From contig NQJH01000064.1 in the NCBI GenBank assembly GCA_002256685.1, positions 1 through 7,919 on the forward strand: 7,919 bases of DNA. The letters run 5' to 3'. The stretch is from Methylococcaceae bacterium NSP1-2 (lineage in GTDB: Bacteria > Pseudomonadota > Gammaproteobacteria > Methylococcales > Methylomonadaceae). A program made the position numbers and the translations under genes. Shown piece after piece: positions 5,901-7,919 of the stretch (the first letter of the stretch is position 1; each line of letters starts with the position of its first letter). The notes beneath the pieces were generated by a model that saw only the letters and a program-made list of their open reading frames with translations, was not told the origin of the DNA and did not search any database.

Positions 5901-6278
5901 ATGAAAACCACAAAATTATTTTGGATATTTGGCTTAACAATAATTTCCACGCAAGTATTCGCTTATGGCAGCAGTAGCAGTACAAAATCCTGCACCAAAC
6001 CGCATTTCAGTGAGTTCGTTCCTGCCGATAAAGCACAAGTCGCGCCGCAATCGACGTTCTCTTTTACCGCATCGGCGGCAACCAATCCTAAAAGCATTGT
6101 AGTAGACATCAAAAAACAACCCGTAGCGGTGACGGTAACGCCTAAAGGTCAAGGTTATCAAGTCAGTGGCACCTTACCCAGTGATTTAAAAGCCACCACT
6201 GCCAGAATTAATATTACCGCTGAAAGCCCAAGTAACTGTAAAGGCAGTGATGGGTGGTTAATCAACATTACTGATTGA
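5901..6278 (+). CDS. Small secreted/periplasmic protein of unknown function
   Basis: 125 residues, with AAGGAG at 5888-5893 placed 7 nt before the ATG. A typical Sec signal peptide (MKTTK, hydrophobic core, then STQVFA) is probably cut after A21. The mature part starts with a YGSSSSTKSC segment, followed by about 95 residues with alternating hydrophobic strands (FSFTASA, SIVVDIKK, VAVTVTP, YQVSGTLP, ARINITAES). This suggests a small beta-sandwich, Ig-like fold. Two Cys, C31 and C112, could form one disulfide. The C-terminal GSDGWLINITD looks like a natural domain end. I do not recognise a named family, and no catalytic motif is visible. The TGA stop overlaps the edge of an IS200/IS605-like terminal sequence. 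No partner gene is nearby. Confidence 0.75.
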   Translation: MKTTKLFWIFGLTIISTQVFAYGSSSSTKSCTKPHFSEFVPADKAQVAPQSTFSFTASAATNPKSIVVDIKKQPVAVTVTPKGQGYQVSGTLPSDLKATTARINITAESPSNCKGSDGWLINITD

Positions 6279-6366
6279 CATCCTCCCCGCCCTAAAGGGA
6301 ACGGGAATTCATGCTGCCCGCGCTGCGGTTTGCTACTCAACGCGGCGCGTGAGAACGAGAAAATGA
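6277..6366 (-). mobile_element. IS200/IS605-type right-end remnant, possible orphan omega-RNA region
   Basis: Read on the minus strand, the segment ends in GGGCGGGGAGGATGTCA, the characteristic right-end sequence of many IS605/IS1341-type elements downstream of tnpB. The usual terminal stem survives as CCCGCCCT with AGGG..CGGG, with an AA bulge that suggests decay. Just inside, CGCGCTGCG (6319-6327) and CGCGGCGCG (6341-6349) form a 9-bp GC-rich stem with one wobble pair, unlike the AT-rich surroundings. In intact elements this part encodes the 3' end of the TnpB guide RNA. No tnpB or tnpA reading frame is present beside it, so it is a remnant, a non-autonomous copy, or an orphan guide RNA. 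The left boundary is uncertain. Confidence 0.45.
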
Positions 6367-6510
6367 GTTACTCACTGTTTATTTTTACTTTAATCAACAA
6401 TAACTATATTCTCTGACCTATTCTTAGAATTATTCCTTACTCATATATAAAAATTAATGGCATTATGTTTTTATCATTCCATTGATTTTAATATTTTGTT
6501 TCAATTTGTG

Positions 6511-6569
6511 AGTGCGGCACAGATGTTTAGTAGTGTCGCATTCATTAATGGATATTTTTAATATCCATT
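6511..6569 (+). ncRNA. Two tandem hairpins, possible terminator or small RNA 3' end
   Basis: AGTGCGGCAC (6511-6520) pairs with GTGTCGCATT (6533-6542) with two wobble pairs. Four bases later AATGGATATT (6547-6556) pairs perfectly with AATATCCATT (6560-6569) around a TTT loop, followed by T, T, C, T. The second stem with a short T-run resembles a weak intrinsic terminator. It could end transcription from the secreted protein gene or of an unannotated small RNA. No promoter was identified. Confidence 0.3.
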
Positions 6570-6777
6570 TTCTACCCTTTAATACTCTATTTTAAATGAT
6601 TGCCCCCTTCTATATTCCTAGATGAAAATAACTAAGAGGTAATTTTTTAATATACGTTTGTTCTGATTTACCTCATTTTGCTACATTTTTTATCTTATCC
6701 TTGGTTATCTATTAACCCTTTAGCTTTCCTAAGTAGTGGCTGACTGTAACCCGATGGGAAACAACCGAACTATTTTC

Positions 6778-6804
6778 AAGGAGTAATCATAAATGACACA
6801 TTAA
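6778..6804 (+). pseudogene. Orphan ribosome-binding site with a three-codon ORF
   Basis: AAGGAG (6778-6783) stands 9 nt before an ATG at 6793, but the frame closes after ATG ACA CAT with TAA. The left end of the REP-like element starts inside this stop codon. One reading is a vestigial gene start whose body was lost when the element inserted; another is a minimal leader ORF. Neither can be proved from this copy. Confidence 0.2.
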
Positions 6805-6906
6805 ATCAGTCGAGTCTGACCCCCATTGATTCTTGATTCAAAACAGATTTTAAGTCTCAATATTATGGATTAATTCTTCATTAAGCGGGTCAATAGAGAC
6901 TGAATT
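6804..6906. repeat. REP/RAYT-like element with imperfect terminal inverted repeats
   Basis: The left end AATCAGTCGAGTCTGACCC (6804-6822) and the right end GGGTCAATAGAGACTGAATT (6887-6906) are imperfect inverted repeats: AATcCAGTC-like outer parts and TCTGACCC-like inner parts align with small gaps. The GAGTCTGACCCC core resembles sequences I associate with REP elements mobilised by IS200-like RAYT transposases in gammaproteobacteria. The element is about 103 bp, carries no ORF, and ends 38 bp before the regulator start, so it probably contributes to that promoter region. Copies elsewhere in the genome would confirm it. Confidence 0.4.
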
Positions 6907-6944
6907 AAAGTTATCGCAACAATTGATTACAAGAGGAAAATTTT

Positions 6945-7919
6945 ATGAATATTTTGCCTACGAAGAATATCTCTGACGATCATGCGACAGAGGCATCATA
7001 CTCAAACTCCGCCTGCTTCAACGAAATTAGACAAGAAGAGCTTGTCAATCTTTTAGACGACTTAAAACGCCAGACACAGTCGTTAACCCCTTCGCCGCGT
7101 AAAGTTGTTATCGACCATGCGATTCAAATTTGTCAATTATTCCTAAATAATTTGCTCGAAATAGACTGGCATAAGCATTTACACGAACAGGCAAAATCGC
7201 AGCATAAAGGACTAAGTGACCAACTTACGCTTATTTTTAAGTTACTGGATGTCACCAACCCGCCAAGCCAGAGCATAGGCAATGCTGGCGATACTGACAA
7301 CGTTTCAAATGAACCAAAAATCTTCTGTGATACCCAGCAAGGCATCGATCGTCAAATAAAGATGAACGCATTCGACGCAGTGAATAATACCGAGGCGATT
7401 CCTCAGGCGCATTCGACTACCGTAACAGAAGTACACAGCGACGATAATTATACCGCCAAGCTGGATGTGTCTTTTTTGGGGACATTCCGTGTCTACCGAG
7501 ATGGCAAGCTAATTGACTGCCTATCCAAAAGTCGTGCTAAACAATTATTAAAATATCTAATTTTGAATCGAACTAAATCAATTCCCAAGGAAGTTCTCAT
7601 GGATCGCTTTTGGTCCAACCACGATCAAAACAGTGCGCGTAACAACCTTAATGTGGCAGTGTATTGTTTACGACAGGCACTTAAAAATGAGCATTCCAAT
7701 TTTGCCCACGTTTTGTTTCAAGATGGTTGTTATCGCGTCAATAATAACTTAGCGATTCGGGTTGATACCGAAATTTTTGAGCAACACGTCAAAGCGGCGG
7801 AACGTCTGGAGATTCAGCATAAAACTGCTGAAGCTATCGAGGAATATAAGAAAGCCGAAACACTCTATCAAGGCGAATTTCTAGCAGAAGATCTGTATGA
7901 CGATTGGAGCTTGGAACTA
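6945..7919 (+). CDS. SARP/BTAD-type transcriptional regulator, 5' part
   Basis: The frame is open from the ATG at 6945 to the window end (325 codons, no stop), preceded by AAGAGG at 6931-6936. Residues 1-170 are a polar, partly helical extension that I do not recognise (helix-rich 25-103, low-complexity linker 104-170). Residues about 172-267 form an OmpR-like winged helix of the SARP type: LDVSFLGTFRVYRDG, then AKQLLKYLILNRTKSIPKE, a recognition-helix segment NNLNVAVYCLRQAL, and a wing ending GCYRVNNNLAIRVD. From 272 a bacterial transcriptional activation domain (BTAD, TPR-like) starts with DTEIFEQHVKAAERL and YKKAETLYQGEFLAED; it continues outside the window. Such proteins bind DNA and activate transcription; targets are unknown. 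It is probably transcribed alone, from a promoter near the REP-like element. Any C-terminal ATPase or TPR region cannot be judged. Confidence 0.85.
   Translation, partial: MNILPTKNISDDHATEASYSNSACFNEIRQEELVNLLDDLKRQTQSLTPSPRKVVIDHAIQICQLFLNNLLEIDWHKHLHEQAKSQHKGLSDQLTLIFKLLDVTNPPSQSIGNAGDTDNVSNEPKIFCDTQQGIDRQIKMNAFDAVNNTEAIPQAHSTTVTEVHSDDNYTAKLDVSFLGTFRVYRDGKLIDCLSKSRAKQLLKYLILNRTKSIPKEVLMDRFWSNHDQNSARNNLNVAVYCLRQALKNEHSNFAHVLFQDGCYRVNNNLAIRVDTEIFEQHVKAAERLEIQHKTAEAIEEYKKAETLYQGEFLAEDLYDDWSLEL

Larger units (their letters stand above)
6279..6944. other. 666-bp AT-rich intergenic region without a convincing gene
   Basis: Lies between the secreted protein gene and the SARP-type regulator. From left to right it contains the IS200/IS605-like end, an 11-bp palindrome (TGAGTTACTCA, 6364-6374), two consecutive hairpins (6511-6569), an orphan ribosome-binding site with a three-codon ORF (6778-6804) and a REP-like element (6804-6906). 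The stretches 6375-6510 and 6570-6775 are AT-rich, and I see nothing else in them. The mixture of small element remnants suggests a tolerated insertion zone. Confidence 0.5.

Noticed and set aside
6375..6776. Possible CRISPR array or tandem repeats in the AT-rich intergenic region
   Set aside because: No regularly spaced direct repeats are present; only isolated hairpins and A/T runs.
6853..6901. AGTCTC and GAGACT as an operator for the regulator gene
   Set aside because: Only 6 bp, 37 bp apart, and better explained as part of the imperfect repeats of the REP-like element.
7133..7345. Minus-strand 70-codon open frame
   Set aside because: It lies fully inside the SARP-type regulator, has no recognisable product, and is a shadow of that coding frame.

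Overview
The window looks like chromosomal DNA of a moderately AT-rich gammaproteobacterium. The ntrBC, folB/folK/folM-type and plsY proteins all read as gammaproteobacterial. A sulfur-oxidising Thiotrichales/Beggiatoa-like host is a guess from overall flavour, not something the sequence proves.

Layout. Bases 1-1634 (minus strand) carry the nitrogen two-component system: ntrC (cut by the window start) and ntrB, overlapping by 8 bp. The gap 1635-1889 holds a convincing sigma-54 -24/-12 element on the minus strand and two NtrC-type dyads upstream of it, so ntrBC probably controls itself. Bases 1890-3452 are a pterin/folate group: a pteridine reductase (plus strand) converging on a folB-folK operon (minus strand), with 12 bp of tail-to-tail overlap. 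plsY (3547-4119, plus) makes lysophosphatidic acid for phospholipid synthesis. Two adjacent hairpins at 4127-4200 separate it from a convergent gene for an unusual lipoprotein (4217-5476, minus) that joins a von Willebrand A-like domain to an OmpA-like peptidoglycan-binding domain and ends in a His/Lys/Ser-rich tail.

The right third is sparser and more accessory. Bases 5477-5900 are mostly non-coding, with a long palindrome in the lipoprotein leader, a possible 39-residue ORF, and a structured leader. They precede a small secreted protein (5901-6278). Its stop codon sits in what looks like the right end of an IS200/IS605-type element with no tnpB or tnpA beside it. Bases 6279-6944 are AT-rich, with hairpins, an orphan ribosome-binding site followed by a three-codon ORF, and a roughly 103-bp element with REP/RAYT-like imperfect terminal repeats. 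From 6945 to the window end runs the 5' part of a large regulator with a SARP/BTAD-type winged helix and a long unrecognised N-terminal extension.

Nitrogen regulation, folate synthesis and phospholipid synthesis are ordinary housekeeping. The less ordinary content is the VWA-OmpA lipoprotein, the cluster of small mobile-element remnants, and the SARP-type regulator. I see no CRISPR array, tRNA, rRNA or complete transposase, and no complete new multi-gene system.
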